A stretch of DNA of 64,000 bases from Chitinophaga sedimenti (lineage in GTDB: Bacteria; Bacteroidota; Bacteroidia; Chitinophagales; Chitinophagaceae), in the NCBI RefSeq assembly GCF_023156195.1, contig NZ_JAKUKA010000001.1, forward strand, positions 6,015,501 through 6,079,500, read 5' to 3'. Positions 1 through 10,496 of the stretch are shown here, piece by piece. The notes beneath the pieces are model-generated. The model had not been told where the DNA came from. It saw only the letters and a list, made by a program, of their open reading frames with translations, and ran no database searches. Both the position numbers and the translations under genes were made by a program. Each line of letters starts with the position of its first letter. The first letter of the stretch is position 1.

Positions 1-499
1 TGCCGTAATGCGGTACATCATTGGGGTTGGTAGACGGAATGCTGTTCCACGACAATACGGCGCGCACGGTGGGGATGACGGCGTTGTCGCAGCTCAGGAA
101 ACGGCGGTATTTTTCATCATCTATGAACAGATGGGTCATGTATTTCAATGGATGTTGCGGGCCCGGCGGCACTTCGGAAATGTCAGCTACTTTAAAACTG
201 GTGTAACCCATGTCCCGGAAGCCGCTGCCGTCTTTAAAATCCACGAAAAAGCGCACATACTCTTTGGAACCGTTGCTGCACAATCCGCCGCTGTAGCCAA
301 TGGATTGCTTAACGCTCACGATCGCTTCCAGTTTGCTTTTGTCGGGGTTAAAACCTACGCAGGTAATCTCTTCCCAGTGCGTGATGCTCTGGGCGGCAGC
401 CGCCTTTAGAAAGAAACGGTTGAGTAAAAAAGTCTGCCGGGTGTTCAGCAGTTCGGATAATTGTCCTGCCGAAAGATTCGGGATCTTCAGTTTTTCCAT
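1..499 (-). CDS. Conserved hypothetical protein, 3' end off the window
   Basis: An uninterrupted reading frame starts at the ATG at 499 (MEKLKIPNLSAGQL...) and runs leftward off the window edge, giving the first 166 residues. There is no signal peptide or membrane segment. Notable stretches are EEITCVGFNP, SIGYSGGLCSNGS and YVRFFVDF, a pattern I associate with large uncharacterised bacterial proteins of several hundred residues, but I cannot name the family. The ATG is the first in frame, and about 325 bp of non-coding DNA separates it from the next gene. The region is free of frameshifts. Function unknown. Confidence 0.75.
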   Translation of the reverse strand, partial: MEKLKIPNLSAGQLSELLNTRQTFLLNRFFLKAAAAQSITHWEEITCVGFNPDKSKLEAIVSVKQSIGYSGGLCSNGSKEYVRFFVDFKDGSGFRDMGYTSFKVADISEVPPGPQHPLKYMTHLFIDDEKYRRFLSCDNAVIPTVRAVLSWNSIPSTNPNDVPHYG

Positions 500-774
500 G
501 GTGTTGGAGTTTTGAGGTTATCTTAATAAAACAAGCGCCCCTGTCCGGAAAGTTTTTGGGGTGGACAGGCAAAGAATATAAGTGCTAAATAAGGAGTCGA
601 AATCTGGGGTGTTGTGCTACGCTGTTACTGCTGTTAAAATCTATGCTCTCGCGCAACAAAGGTAGGAATTAATTATAATCCGCAAAGCGTATAATTACGT
701 GATTTTGAAGGGAGTATTTCCCGCCTGTGGTTTATCGCAGGTCAAACGCAACCCACCATTGGCCTGCCCACGGC

Positions 775-803
775 ATAAAAAAGAGCAGACCCGAAGGCCT
801 GCC
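775..803 (-). terminator. Rho-independent terminator of the S9 peptidase gene
   Basis: Just past the peptidase stop, the minus strand shows a GCAGGCC stem closed by a TTCG tetraloop and paired with GGTCTGC (one G-U pair), followed by CTCTTTTTT. Confidence 0.7.
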
Positions 804-824
804 CCTAACAATATAGCCTACGGA

Positions 825-3789
825 CTAGAATTTCCTTTCTTCCAGCTCTTCGTCGAGCTTCAACATATCGATGCCCTTATCCAGCCACGCAGGAGCGGGT
901 TTTCCTTTCAGGTGATAGTCGAAAAACTCCATCATACGCACGGAGTAGTCCTTCCGGTTTTCCATTTTAGCAATGCCGTGGTTCTCCCCTTTATACTGTA
1001 CCATTACCACCGGTTTTTTCAAACGGCGTAATGCACTGTAAAACTCAATACCCTGGGTGAAGTCTACCGCGCCATCTTTATCATTATGCAAAATCAGCAA
1101 AGGCGTATTTACTTTCTTCACATGGTAAATAGGAGAGTTGCGCAGGTAAGCATCCCAGTTTTCCCAGGGAGCGCCTTTAAAACGACCCTGTGATGCTTCA
1201 AATATAGCCATGTTACCACCACCACTGTTCCAGTAGATGAGGTCGTACATGCTTACCATGTTGGTGAGCGCTGCACCGGCGGCGGCTGCTTTAAACATAT
1301 TGGTTTGGGTAGACAGAAAGGCCGTCTGGTAACCGCCCCAGCTGTGGCCATGAATGCCGATATGCTCTTCGTCGATCACACCGGTTTTGATAGCGGCTTT
1401 TACGGCAGGCAATACACACCATACAGCGCTCATGCCGGGATCATCCAGTTTGTACACGATATCGGGGATGAATACGGCGTAACCAGCACTGGTATACATG
1501 GTCGGGCTCCAGCCAGTACCCGAGAAGTTCGGGTCAACATAGGAGTGGCGCGTCTGAGAAAGTTTCTCATAATAATATACCACGGTCGGGTATTTCTTAC
1601 CGGGCTGGTAACCAGCCGGCAGAAACAGTGCGCCCTGCAACGTATCGCCTTTGTCAGACACATAGTCCACCAGTTGCGTGCCCGCACTCCAGGTATATTT
1701 GTTGCGGTCTGGTGTGTTTTTAGTAATCTGCCCGGGCGATTTCAATGTAGCATCCCCCACAAAAACTCGGTGGGAGTGGTGAAGGTGCCCTTTGCAAACA
1801 TGTATACATCGGCATTTTTAGCTTTAGAAAGACCGGAAATATCTGCATCTTCCCAATTCAATACCGTTACACCTGTTTTGCCCGCCTGCACGCGTACCAG
1901 GCCGCTTTTCTTGGTCCATTCGCCATATTGGCGCAGGTAGATCGGCTTCCGGGTATCGATGCCCTTTTCTTCCGGATCCAGCTGGTAGCGTTCCTGGTAG
2001 CGGATCTTCTCTTTAGCACCGTTGCCTGTAAGGTTTACCGCCCCGCCTTTGCCATTCACCGGCAGCTGCCACACGTCCCACAAATCCTGCACAAAAAGAT
2101 ATTTGTTGTCCGCACTCCAGGCAAACACCTGCGTCATCGGTTTCACCACGTTGTGATCGTCTTCGGTGTTTACAAAAGAGGTGGGCACATTGGCCGTAAT
2201 ATTTGTGTGGGTTTTGGAGGAAATATCATACACATAAAATTGTCCGTTCTTACCATAGCTGAATTTCAGCCCATCGGGTGATGGCTGCGGCATGCTATAG
2301 TACCCGGGGATGTAAAACTTCTCGAACAGTTTTTCGCGGCTGCCCGTTTTCAGGTCCACGATGTAAATATCTGCGTAGTTCTGTCCGTCGAGGTTCTGGT
2401 CCAGCTCGTAGGCGCGTGCGTCTGCCGCCCAGGCATATAACTGTTTCGGTAACACGTTGATGGCCCGGATCGAACTATCATTATACTGCATGAATTTTTT
2501 AGCGTTAACATCGTACCCGGCGAGTGAAGTATAGTTTTTATCCTGGGCAGACATTACCTGCTGGCGGCTTTGCAGACGTTTGTCGCTGCCATGCCAGATC
2601 ACCATATCCGGTTTGGTGATGTCATCTTTATTAGCTGCCATGCCGGGTGCCGACGGTTTGGTCGTATCCAGTTTCGCGATCGCTTTTTTAAGATCGTCGA
2701 TAGATTTGATGCTGGTGTCGGCTTTCAGTTTGTCGATGCGCGCGAGTTCAGCAGCGGCAGATGGTTTTACCGGTGCTTTCTTTGCTGTATCGCCTTTGGG
2801 CGCTTCCTTTTTGCCAGCTCCAGCGGCGCAATGCCGAACAGGATGCGGTCCAGCGCCTCCGTGTAATAAGGCCTGCGGTTCGCACTGATGGTCATTCCTT
2901 TGGGGAAAGACAGGGAATCTTTCAACGGATCGTAAATAGTTATGCTGGGTGTGCCGGCAACGTTTTTACGCCGATGACGGCGCCTTTGTCCGATTTATAT
3001 TTTTCGTCTTTCACCATTTTCAGGAGGGTAAAGCCGTCGCCCTGCTCCGTCCAGCCCAGTGATTTATAAGATGCCTTGTCATTGTCCAGCACAGCGGTGC
3101 TGCGGTTGGCCACGGTGTAAAGGTATACACCGTTGCCCGCCTGTCCGGCCGCGTCGATCGTATACGCCAGCAGGTTGCCTGCTTTGTTGAAGCTATATTC
3201 GCTCACGTTACCAATGTTCTGGCTTTTGCCGGACGAGAGTTCCACGATCAGCAGATCACTGCCAGCGGGCGCATCCGGGCCGCCACGCTCTTTCGCCATG
3301 GATAATGCAATATGTGTAGCCGCTTTACCATTGAAGTTGGTGCCTGCTACCTTTTCGTACGTTGTTTTTTTGCGGGTCGCTAATTCCACGATGTGCAGCT
3401 TTTCATACAAAGGTTTGCCCGGCGCTTTTGCCGCGGCGCGCTTTTCTTTAAAGGTCGGCGCCTCTTTGTAAGCGAGCCATTTGCCATCTTCCGAAAAAAA
3501 AGAAGGGCGCGGGTGAGTTGGGACTACCCAGCGCGTATTGCTGCTGCGCGGTATCTTTCACTGCTTTTACGAACAATTCGCCCTCACCTTCACGCGCAGT
3601 CAGGGCGTAGGCCACCCATTTGCCGTCGGGCGACATCATTACAGCATTGGGACTAAACGACCGCCAGGCGGGGATGTCTTTCCAGGTGATCGCTCTCGGG
3701 GATTGGGCAGTATCGGCCTTGGATTGGGCCATAACCGACAATTGCGCCAGCAGTGCCAGCGCAAGGGTAATGGTAAATTTTTTCATCAT
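825..3789 (-). CDS. S9 family prolyl oligopeptidase-type serine peptidase (frameshifted)
   Basis: Secreted or periplasmic serine peptidase of roughly 985 residues. The N-terminus MMKKFTITLALALLAQ is a signal peptide ending near VMAQ. The middle is a beta-propeller-like region including DKPDMVIWH-type and WSADNKYLFVQD strands. The C-terminal alpha/beta-hydrolase domain carries the nucleophile in GHSWGG, the Asp in HNDKDGAVDF and the His in GENHGI. The frame breaks at least four times: near 3430, around 2940, between 2641 and 2900, and near 1750, where EFLVGDATL is restored by one T in a T-run. All pieces are collinear and family-like, so I treat it as one gene with read errors. Such enzymes usually trim short or proline-containing peptides; the substrate is not predictable here. 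Confidence 0.88.
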
Positions 3790-3838
3790 AAATAGATTAG
3801 ATAATGCGGTTGGATGTTAGCATATTCACTGAAGATAA

Positions 3839-4108
3839 TTAAATATATCCGTTCTGGTATAGAAAGATAGGCGCCATGCCGCACACAGCGCCGATCATGG
3901 AGGCTACTGCATCCATAAATTCATAGTGGCCGTGGCCAGTATACAGCGAATACAATTCAAACCCGTAACTGATCACGAAGGATGCTACAAAAGCAGCTAT
4001 GGTGGCTAATAAGGCGCCCGGGAGCAGCCAGCCGGCCCCCATCTGCAGTACGGCCCCCATCGCAATGCCTACATAAAAATGCCTCCATTTATCCGGTGCT
4101 ATCTTCAA
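3839..4108 (-). CDS. Small integral membrane protein, YfiM/DUF2279-like
   Basis: 89 residues, with the start MKIAPDKWRHFYVG. Two or three hydrophobic segments cover most of the protein (residues about 12-32, 36-50 and 65-80). The N-terminal DKWRHF and the later FMDAVASMIGAVCG resemble the DK.xHF and DxxDxxANxxG signatures of YfiM/DUF2279 small membrane proteins, but the match is loose. The gene is divergent from the NIPSNAP gene and stands alone. Function unknown. Confidence 0.65.
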   Translation of the reverse strand: MKIAPDKWRHFYVGIAMGAVLQMGAGWLLPGALLATIAAFVASFVISYGFELYSLYTGHGHYEFMDAVASMIGAVCGMAPIFLYQNGYI

Positions 4109-4203
4109 GTTTTTTCTTTTCAGGTGGAAGAAGTAAGACCCGCAAAATAAGAATTCACGGTTTTTTTACGCTATTTTCAACCCAGCTTATTTTTATCAAG
4201 ATT

Positions 4204-4980
4204 ATGAAAAGAACAATCTCCACGCTCATGTTATGCCTGGTATGCGTGCTGGGCGCAGTGGCGGCCAAGGCGCCTGCCCGTCAGTACTACCAGATCAAAA
4301 TTTATCACCTTAAAACCGCCGCGCAGCAACAACGGGTAACCGCGTTCCTGAAAGATGCCTGGCTCCCGGCCCTGCACCGCGCCGGCATTCCACAGGTAGG
4401 TGTGTTTACGCCGGTGACGCAGGATACGGCAGACCTTCGGGTATATGTATTGATGCCTTTCCGCGACCTCGATCAGTTTTCCAAGCTGGAAAGCAAGCTG
4501 GCGGCCGACAAAACCTTCCAGGCAGATGGAAAGGAGTATCTCGACGCAGTATACAACAACACGCCCTTTGCCCGGCTCGAAAGCATCTTCCTGCGGGCGT
4601 TTGAAGGTATGCCCATGCTCGCAGCGCCGCAGCTGACTTCGCCCAAAAGCGAAAGAGTGTATGAATTGCGCAGCTACGAAGGGCCTACGGAAAAATACTT
4701 CCGCAATAAAGTGCAGATGTTTAACCAGGGAGATGAAATCGGCATCTTCAAAAAACTGGGATTCAATGCGGTGTTTTATGGCGAGGTGATTGCCGGCAGC
4801 CATATGCCGAATCTCATGTACATGACAACTTTTAACAACAACGAAGAGCGCGAGGCGCACTGGAAAGCGTTCGGCGCAGACCCTGACTGGAAAAAACTGT
4901 CGGGCATCGAGTCTTACAAAAACAACGTATCACATATCGATAAATTCCTGCTGCGGCCGGAAAGTTTCTCCGATCTGTAA
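4204..4980 (+). CDS. NIPSNAP family protein, exported
   Basis: 258 residues. The start MKRTISTLMLCLVCVLGAVAA is a signal peptide. The mature protein opens with QYYQIKIYHLKTAAQQQRV and repeats the pattern at RVYELRSYEGPTEKYFRNKV, the two ferredoxin-like halves expected for a dimeric alpha/beta barrel NIPSNAP protein. The C-terminus has the family's W..F..D..WK.L spacing (HWKAFGADPDWKKLSG). The ATG at 4204 is chosen because the signal peptide begins there; the frame is open further upstream without a plausible start. The frame is intact. Members are common in Bacteroidetes near sugar-utilisation genes, but their biochemical role is not settled. Confidence 0.88.
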   Translation: MKRTISTLMLCLVCVLGAVAAKAPARQYYQIKIYHLKTAAQQQRVTAFLKDAWLPALHRAGIPQVGVFTPVTQDTADLRVYVLMPFRDLDQFSKLESKLAADKTFQADGKEYLDAVYNNTPFARLESIFLRAFEGMPMLAAPQLTSPKSERVYELRSYEGPTEKYFRNKVQMFNQGDEIGIFKKLGFNAVFYGEVIAGSHMPNLMYMTTFNNNEEREAHWKAFGADPDWKKLSGIESYKNNVSHIDKFLLRPESFSDL

Positions 4981-4986
4981 AAGAAC

Positions 4987-5012
4987 AAAGCCGGGCAGAG
5001 GCCCGGCTTTTG
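4987..5012 (+). terminator. Terminator of the NIPSNAP gene
   Basis: Perfect stem AAAGCCGGGC/GCCCGGCTTT with an AGAG loop, starting a few bases after the stop codon. Confidence 0.8.
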
Positions 5013-5099
5013 TGTCTGTTAATAGCTGCCGCATTTATCGCGGCTCATATCTTTGTCTTCAAAACTAACGACGTTGTTATAGGCGATGCTGATTTTTCG

Positions 5100-5646
5100 C
5101 TAACTCAGTGTTATCCGTCGCATAGCTGCCACCACCTCTCCTGTGGCCAACGATAACTGGAAACGCACCACCGGTCATTCACCTGCATCAATTGCGCAAT
5201 TTCCCGGCTGCTTAACCCGCGCAGGTAACGGTGTTCAAACATCAGCCACCGCCTTGGCGGCATCAGGGCCGGAATATTATACCGGTGTAACTGCCGGAAC
5301 AGGAGCGGAATGGTTTCAAGATCCGGTCGAGGATCATGATAGGTTCGCGGGTATCGGCGATGTAGCGTTCCAATTTGATGGCGGCGCGTTCACAACTGCG
5401 CAGGTGACTGATCGCTTTCCATCGGGCGGCATTACGGAAAAAGCCCAGCCTGTTGCCGATCGCGGCATACTGCGGCGTGTCAAAAATGCGCACCATCAAT
5501 AACATTACGTCCTGGGTTACGTCGTCTACATCACAATGATCAAAACCTAAAATTCTTTTTACCGCATGGCGTACAATGGGATGGATTTTCTCATAGGCTT
5601 CGCTAAACGAATCTCCGCTACCCACCTGGTCGAAAACTTTGGGCAT
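5100..5646 (-). CDS. RNA polymerase sigma-70 factor, ECF type (frameshifted)
   Basis: About 182 residues once repaired. Region 2 is visible as FSEAYEKIHPIV... and DVDDVTQDVMLLMVRIF, where the DD/Q pattern matches the core-binding helix. Region 4 is LSSREIAQLMQV followed by a recognition helix NDR-(one codon)-VRFQLSLATGEVVAAMRR, ending at the stop at 5100-5102. Two single-base losses separate these parts: near 5325 (DRDLETIPLLF restores the linker) and near 5165. No anti-sigma (FecR) gene or TonB receptor adjoins it, so its trigger is unknown. It is read from its own upstream region. Confidence 0.8.
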
Positions 5647-6015
5647 AGCTAGCTTTTTATAGTTAAGGCTTTTAGAGGTGGCTTATTTCGGGTAATAGTG
5701 AAATAAAAAAGTGATGGTTTGGGATACTGATATATACGGGAATTGTTAATGCACGGATTCAAACATTTGCATAAATATTTATTTAATGTATAGAAGATAT
5801 GTAGATGAAAGCAATAAAAAAGAGCATTGTAAGCAGGCGCCGTGATGAATTATCCCTAACCATTCACTTTTAACCTGATACAATGCCCGTAAATTGGAGT
5901 CAGAAGGAGCCCTCCCTTGGGGGAATCTGCAGCCACTTTTCTCAAAATGCGGCTGATGGTTTCATTATAACTGTCGACCAGGCGGCGAACAGTGTTATAG
6001 TTTGTTGAAAATATT
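5647..6015. other. Intergenic region, no gene seen
   Basis: AT-rich spacer between the sigma factor start and the DUF6250 stop. Short frames in it lack ribosome-binding sites and family features. It presumably contains the sigma-gene promoter, but I see no clear TAnnTTTG box. Confidence 0.5.
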
Positions 6016-6691
6016 TTAAAGACGGTATACTTTGAAGCCGCTGATCTCCTGCCTCGACCAGGTACTCCGGAACCCAAAGTAACCCGGTCCGGCTATCCGT
6101 TTGTCCCTGAGGTAAAACACCCGTTCGCCATCTACCCAAAAGCTGGTTTTCCCCTTTCGCACTTCAATGGCTATATGGTAAGTAACGTTTGCCCGCAGCA
6201 AATGCGCACTATCGTTCCGGGAAGCCAACAGCGTTTTGCGACCGGTGCCATCGTAATACCGGAACCGGGTGGTGCTGTTGTAATTGCCGCCCATACCCAC
6301 GTACAGCAGCCGCAGCGAATCGTACTCCTCGAATACCCCGCCGCGGGTAAACAGGCTGGGATGGCGGGGATCGCTGGCCAGCCAGAATTGGTTGAGGTCG
6401 GAGATTCGGTCGTTTTCACCGCCGGCCATCACTACAGTGCGGTCGTATTCGATGCGGTAGTTGCCCGCCAGTGGTTGCTTAAACCACACCGTTACCCCAC
6501 CACGGGTGTCCAATATCAATTTACCATTGCCGGAAAATACCCTGGATTGGCCTTCCGAAGCTACCTCTGCCACCCAATTGGCTGTATCTATGGGCGCAGT
6601 AAATTCATCGGCATACAAAAATTTTTTTTTCGTTGTTGTGCTGCTGATGTTAGTATTACGAATTGTAGTAAAAAAATAAAAGTTGTTTCAT
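6016..6691 (-). CDS. DUF6250-type secreted protein (frameshifted)
   Basis: About 226 residues when two homopolymer losses are repaired: one T in the signal peptide near 6670 (MKQLLFFLLQFVILTSAAQQ) and one A/T in the poly-A/poly-T stretch near 6612-6625. The remainder is a jelly-roll, concanavalin-like domain: YADEFTAPIDTANW at its start, then GKLILDTRGGVTVWFKQPL, ENDRISDLNQFWLASDP, HIAIEVRKGKTSFWVDGERV and GYFGFRSTWSRQEISGFKVY. This is the pattern of DUF6250 proteins, which are often encoded beside rhamnogalacturonan-degrading enzymes. That fits its neighbour at 7193-9872. Catalytic or binding role unproven. Confidence 0.75.
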
Positions 6692-6923
6692 GATGCTTTC
6701 CCAAACGGATGATATAATAATGTAACTTTGTGCTGTGCAGATGACTAACCCTATTTTGTGGAACGATTTCCACTCCGAAAGTAACAGACCGGCCATATTG
6801 AACGCACATTATGTAAGTTTTACCCAAAGAAATTACCACTTTCAGAAGTGGCTCCAATTTTGTACTTATTTAAGTAAAGTGAATGGTTAATATAGTTTCA
6901 GTTTTTAAAAACCTTATTTTTTT

Positions 6924-7130
6924 ATGCAAACATTGAATGTCCCCGGTCAGGCTCAGACCATTAAGCCAGTTGGCAGAAAATTAGCAGTTGTAACGGTAAA
7001 TGTGTCCGGGACAAACAGTGTTGGTACCACCGAAAAGTTCGCAACTGAAGCCTTTAATTCCCACGTTTCAGAAAAAACAAGGGTTTCCCCGCGGAAACCG
7101 GCGCGCAGAAGAGGTTATAGCGGCCTTTAA
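6924..7130 (+). CDS. Possible 68-residue basic protein
   Basis: An ATG follows an AT-rich leader and opens a 68-codon frame (MQTLNVPGQAQTIKPVGRKL...) ending in SPRKPARRRGYSGL. It is basic, has no membrane segment, and I recognise no family. A strong hairpin terminator begins about 28 bp after its stop. It lies between two minus-strand genes of the pectin-like block. It could be a real small protein or the body of a small RNA. Confidence 0.35.
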   Translation: MQTLNVPGQAQTIKPVGRKLAVVTVNVSGTNSVGTTEKFATEAFNSHVSEKTRVSPRKPARRRGYSGL

Positions 7131-7157
7131 CTGTCGTATTTGATATAAAATATAAAG

Positions 7158-7190
7158 AAGCAGGACGAACTTACCATCGTCCTGCTTTTT
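7158..7190. terminator. Bidirectional terminator
   Basis: Stem AAGCAGGACGA/TCGTCCTGCTT with loop ACTTACCA, a T-run on the plus side and an AT-rich tract on the minus side. It can serve both the small plus-strand frame and the lyase-like gene whose stop is at 7193-7195. Confidence 0.75.
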
Positions 7191-7192
7191 AT

Positions 7193-9872
7193 TTATGGCG
7201 CCTGCAGGTACTCCAACATAAATACAGCCGTTAATCCCCATTGTGCTACAGCATTGGTTGATACGCCTTCGGCTTCATCCACCGGGTTTAATACGGTGGG
7301 CGGTTGAAGCTTTTTACTGCGGGCAACGCATTGCGCAGATCGCCTGGCGCCACCCGGAACTCCTGCCAGGCGCGAGCTGCCAGCTTCGGATCTTTTTACG
7401 GTTGGCGGCGAAGGCCGTCAGCCGGGCATGTCCCTGCCGCAGGTTTAATTTCCCAAGGCTGCGGCCGAGAACGGCCTGCTGTTCTTCCCCACTTGCGTTG
7501 TAGAGTTCACAGTATTGCAGCCAGGCCTTTTCGAAAGCCGGCATTTTCACCACGTCGATCAATTCCAGGCATATTTCCGGCAGACCGAAGGCTGCGCTCA
7601 GGTGCGATACAGAAAAGGCTTTGCTGACTGGAACTTGCCGGTGGCCAGGTCCATCTGCGAACCGCCAGTAAAAAAGCCATTGGGTTGGGCGGCGATGGTC
7701 TGCATGCTGTTCAGCAACCTGTCCTTCGCTGTTTTGCTGCCAAAGCGTTCCCACTCCGTAAGCCAGGCGGCCGCCAGTGAACCCCAGTCCGTGCCGAACG
7801 ATACCGTGGCCGCGCCGCCGTCCGGGTTGCCTTCGGGTGCGCCGATCTTACGTCCGGGTACAATGTCGCGAAGGGTTTTAGCGGCATCTACCTGCTCGCG
7901 CATCAGTTCGCCCACGCGCTCGTCGGCGGTGAGGTAATAGTAAAAGCGGCGGTTGGTGGCAGTGCTGATGCGCAGTTGTTTGGCGCTGCAGCCCCAGTGC
8001 TGCACATTGTGCCGCGACCCCAACGGTGCAAAACGCCCGAGGTGATGCACGTCCACTTCGCCGGTATGCCGGGTCATCGCCTCTGCCATGCGGAATACAT
8101 CCGCGCGGCCGCTGCGCAGGAAATAATACCAGAGCCACATATCGGTGCTCAGCTCGGAATTGTCCCAGGCAAAGCCGCCTACGTCGTAGCGCCATACGTG
8201 CCGGTCCTCATCGTAACTGTGCATCACGTCGCCATAGTTCCAGAAGCCGTACCAGTGGCGCTGTTCCACCTGGCTATGATAATAGTTGAAGAAGAAGTCG
8301 AGTTCTTTTTCCACCTGCTGCGTTTTTGCAGACGGGGCAGGGGGTAAACTCCAGCAGCTGCCAAACACGCCCGCCTTGCGCCAGTGTTCCGGCGAAAAGC
8401 TGAGCATGGCCGGTGTTTGAATTGCATTGGCGATAGCCGCCAGTTCCGTGTTGGAGGGGTGGTGGCCAGTACGTGCAGTTGTAGCTCGCTGGTGCGGGCC
8501 ACACCCATGGCAGTACCAAAGCCGGGTTCGTAATCTTCATACGTGATTTCCAATCCCTCGCGCTGTTTGGCAAAAGTATCCTGCCCCATGCCATCATGGT
8601 AAAAGCGCAGGTCCATGGCAGGGGCGGAGGGCGCCCACAACCAGGCGGTCAGTTCACCGGCAGCACTGCCGGCATTCCGGATATCCAGCTGAGCCGGATA
8701 GCTTTGCCAGAAGTTGCGGATACCAATAGCCAACCCGCCTTTAGGCGTGCCCAGGTAGGCCAGTCCGGCCGAACGTTTGCCGGCATCCGACTGCACCCAG
8801 CCAAACCCTCTACGCGTGCGTTTCTGAATGCTGAATCCATTTGCCGATGTTTGCGCCAGCGTATAATCGCCGAACACCGGTATATAATCCATCCTGTTTT
8901 TAACGGCGTCCGGAAAGGTGGAAGCGTCGGGTGTTGGTTCGCCTGCCACCTGTGCCTGGCGAACAGCTTTGCCCGGGTCGCGGCGAAGGCCTGTAAGCCC
9001 CTGTATTGCTTCCGCAAAAATGCCATTGTTTTCGCCGGCAAATCGTACGTAGCGGTTATAGGCCGCAGCTTCCAGCGGAACGGAGAAGCGGATGCCGAGG
9101 CCGCTGATGAAGTCTTTTTCTTCGTCGCCATCGAATACGATGGTATGCATGACGCGGATGGCGGCACTCTGTCGGTAAAAATAGCAGCGCAAGACGAAAG
9201 GCAGCCAGCTGCGGTTTTTATGTTGATGTTTACCTTCAATTTTTACGACAGCCCGCAATGGGCCGTTCTGTTCCAGTACTATCTTTTCTATCTGCCCTTC
9301 AAAATCTTCCCGGACAACGGTATCGCTATCCGGATCGCTGCTGCGTTGTAATACGAGTTTGCCGTCTACGGCAACGTTGCGCCCGGCAGTAGAAAGCTGC
9401 CTGATTAAAACAATGCCCGATTTCGCAAACTCGCATTGTATAACGCCCGTGTCTACACGAATCACTTCCGCGGTCTCGTACGCTAGCGAACGTGGCGCGG
9501 CGGCAGGTTTCCCGGGTTTCAGGATAAACTTGTCGCTCATGCCGGCCGGGGCGTACATAGCGTGTGCGCTCCATTTCAGGGAGCCGTCGGGCCACCAGGC
9601 GAGCGGCCAGCTTTGTTGCGGAATAACTTTACCCGCGCCATCTTCTAAAATGAATTCGTCTTTTTAATTACCCCGCGCGGCCATGGAACGCCCCAGGTTA
9701 CACCGGCGCCGGTAGCAGGAGCCGTACCATCGAGCCAGTGCAAAGGAACTGCAGGGACGGCAGACGCGGTAAATGCATTGGCGCCGAAGGCGGATACTAC
9801 CGGAAGTCCGGCCGACAGTACCAGCGAATTTTTTACGAATGCGCGGCGGGATAAAGGATTCTGTTTTTCCAT
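7193..9872 (-). CDS. YetA/PcRGLX-like protein, probable exo-rhamnogalacturonan lyase (frameshifted)
   Basis: About 890 residues. The N-terminus has a Tat-type signal (LSRRAFVKNSLVLSAGLPVV). An N-terminal RIFT-barrel region follows (VPLHWLDGTAP, TWGVPWPRGV), then a beta-sandwich (VVREDFEGQIEKIVLEQNGP, MHTIVFDGDEEKDFISGLGI), and a C-terminal alpha/alpha-toroid with VEQRHWYGFWNYGDVMHSYD and GGFAWDNSELSTDMWLWYYF. This order matches YetA/PcRGLX-type proteins (polysaccharide lyase family 26). Frames break near 9655, 9560, 8440, 7640, 7370 and 7285; the last restores a C-terminus ending MLEYLQAP. Next to DUF6250 it suggests trimming of the rhamnogalacturonan-I backbone. Assignment to lyase rather than another CAZyme is inference. 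Confidence 0.8.
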
Positions 9873-9979
9873 CCTCTTTACATTTTTTTATATCAGGCTG
9901 ATGTGGAATCTTAGCGGGTATCGTTTAAATGTAGTCGAAAAGGCAGATAAATCAAAGCTTCGGACCCGAAAAAGTGTCA

Positions 9980-10480
9980 ATGCTACAATCATTAATACCG
10001 GCGGATGTGTATCTTCAGTCTAAAAATAAAGAGATGGAAACGCCGGAACAATCGCTGTACGCCACGGCCGATAAATTGAGGACTTATATGCAGACCCGTA
10101 AGCCGGAGAAAGTGCCGGAAGAATTCAATCAACTGATGCTGGCTGATTTTTTCGTGTATAATCTGAACCAGGGCGGGTTTGCGCAGCTGCTTTATAATTC
10201 CGGCGGACAATACCTCGCCGAAATGGAAGACCTGCTACTGGCCTCGGAAGCGCCTGTTACGCACAGTTTTTACCTGCGCGCCATCGAATGTTGCACGAAA
10301 GATATTCCGCGCTACCACGCGTTCCTGGAAAGTGATTATATGTCCGACAATGAACTGAAAAATGAATTGCAGCTGATCAGCATTGAATATTTTCAGTCGG
10401 GTACCGCGTTTATGCAGGAAGCCGGCCAGTATGTGGGTAAATTGGCGTACGATTTGTCCTGTTACCTCGATCGTCCATAA
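9980..10480 (+). CDS. DMP19/DUF4375-family protein
   Basis: Up to 166 residues; an internal ATG at 10034 (METPEQSLYATADKL) is an equally good start. The family signature is clear in NQLMLADFFVYNLNQGGFAQLLYNS, the helix and NGGF-type turn that define DUF4375 proteins, followed by ECCTKDIPRYHAFLE. It is cytosolic with no signal. The next gene starts 16 bp downstream, so the two are probably co-transcribed. The role of this family is not established. Confidence 0.75.
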   Translation: MLQSLIPADVYLQSKNKEMETPEQSLYATADKLRTYMQTRKPEKVPEEFNQLMLADFFVYNLNQGGFAQLLYNSGGQYLAEMEDLLLASEAPVTHSFYLRAIECCTKDIPRYHAFLESDYMSDNELKNELQLISIEYFQSGTAFMQEAGQYVGKLAYDLSCYLDRP

Positions 10481-10496
10481 CTAAAATCAAATTGAT

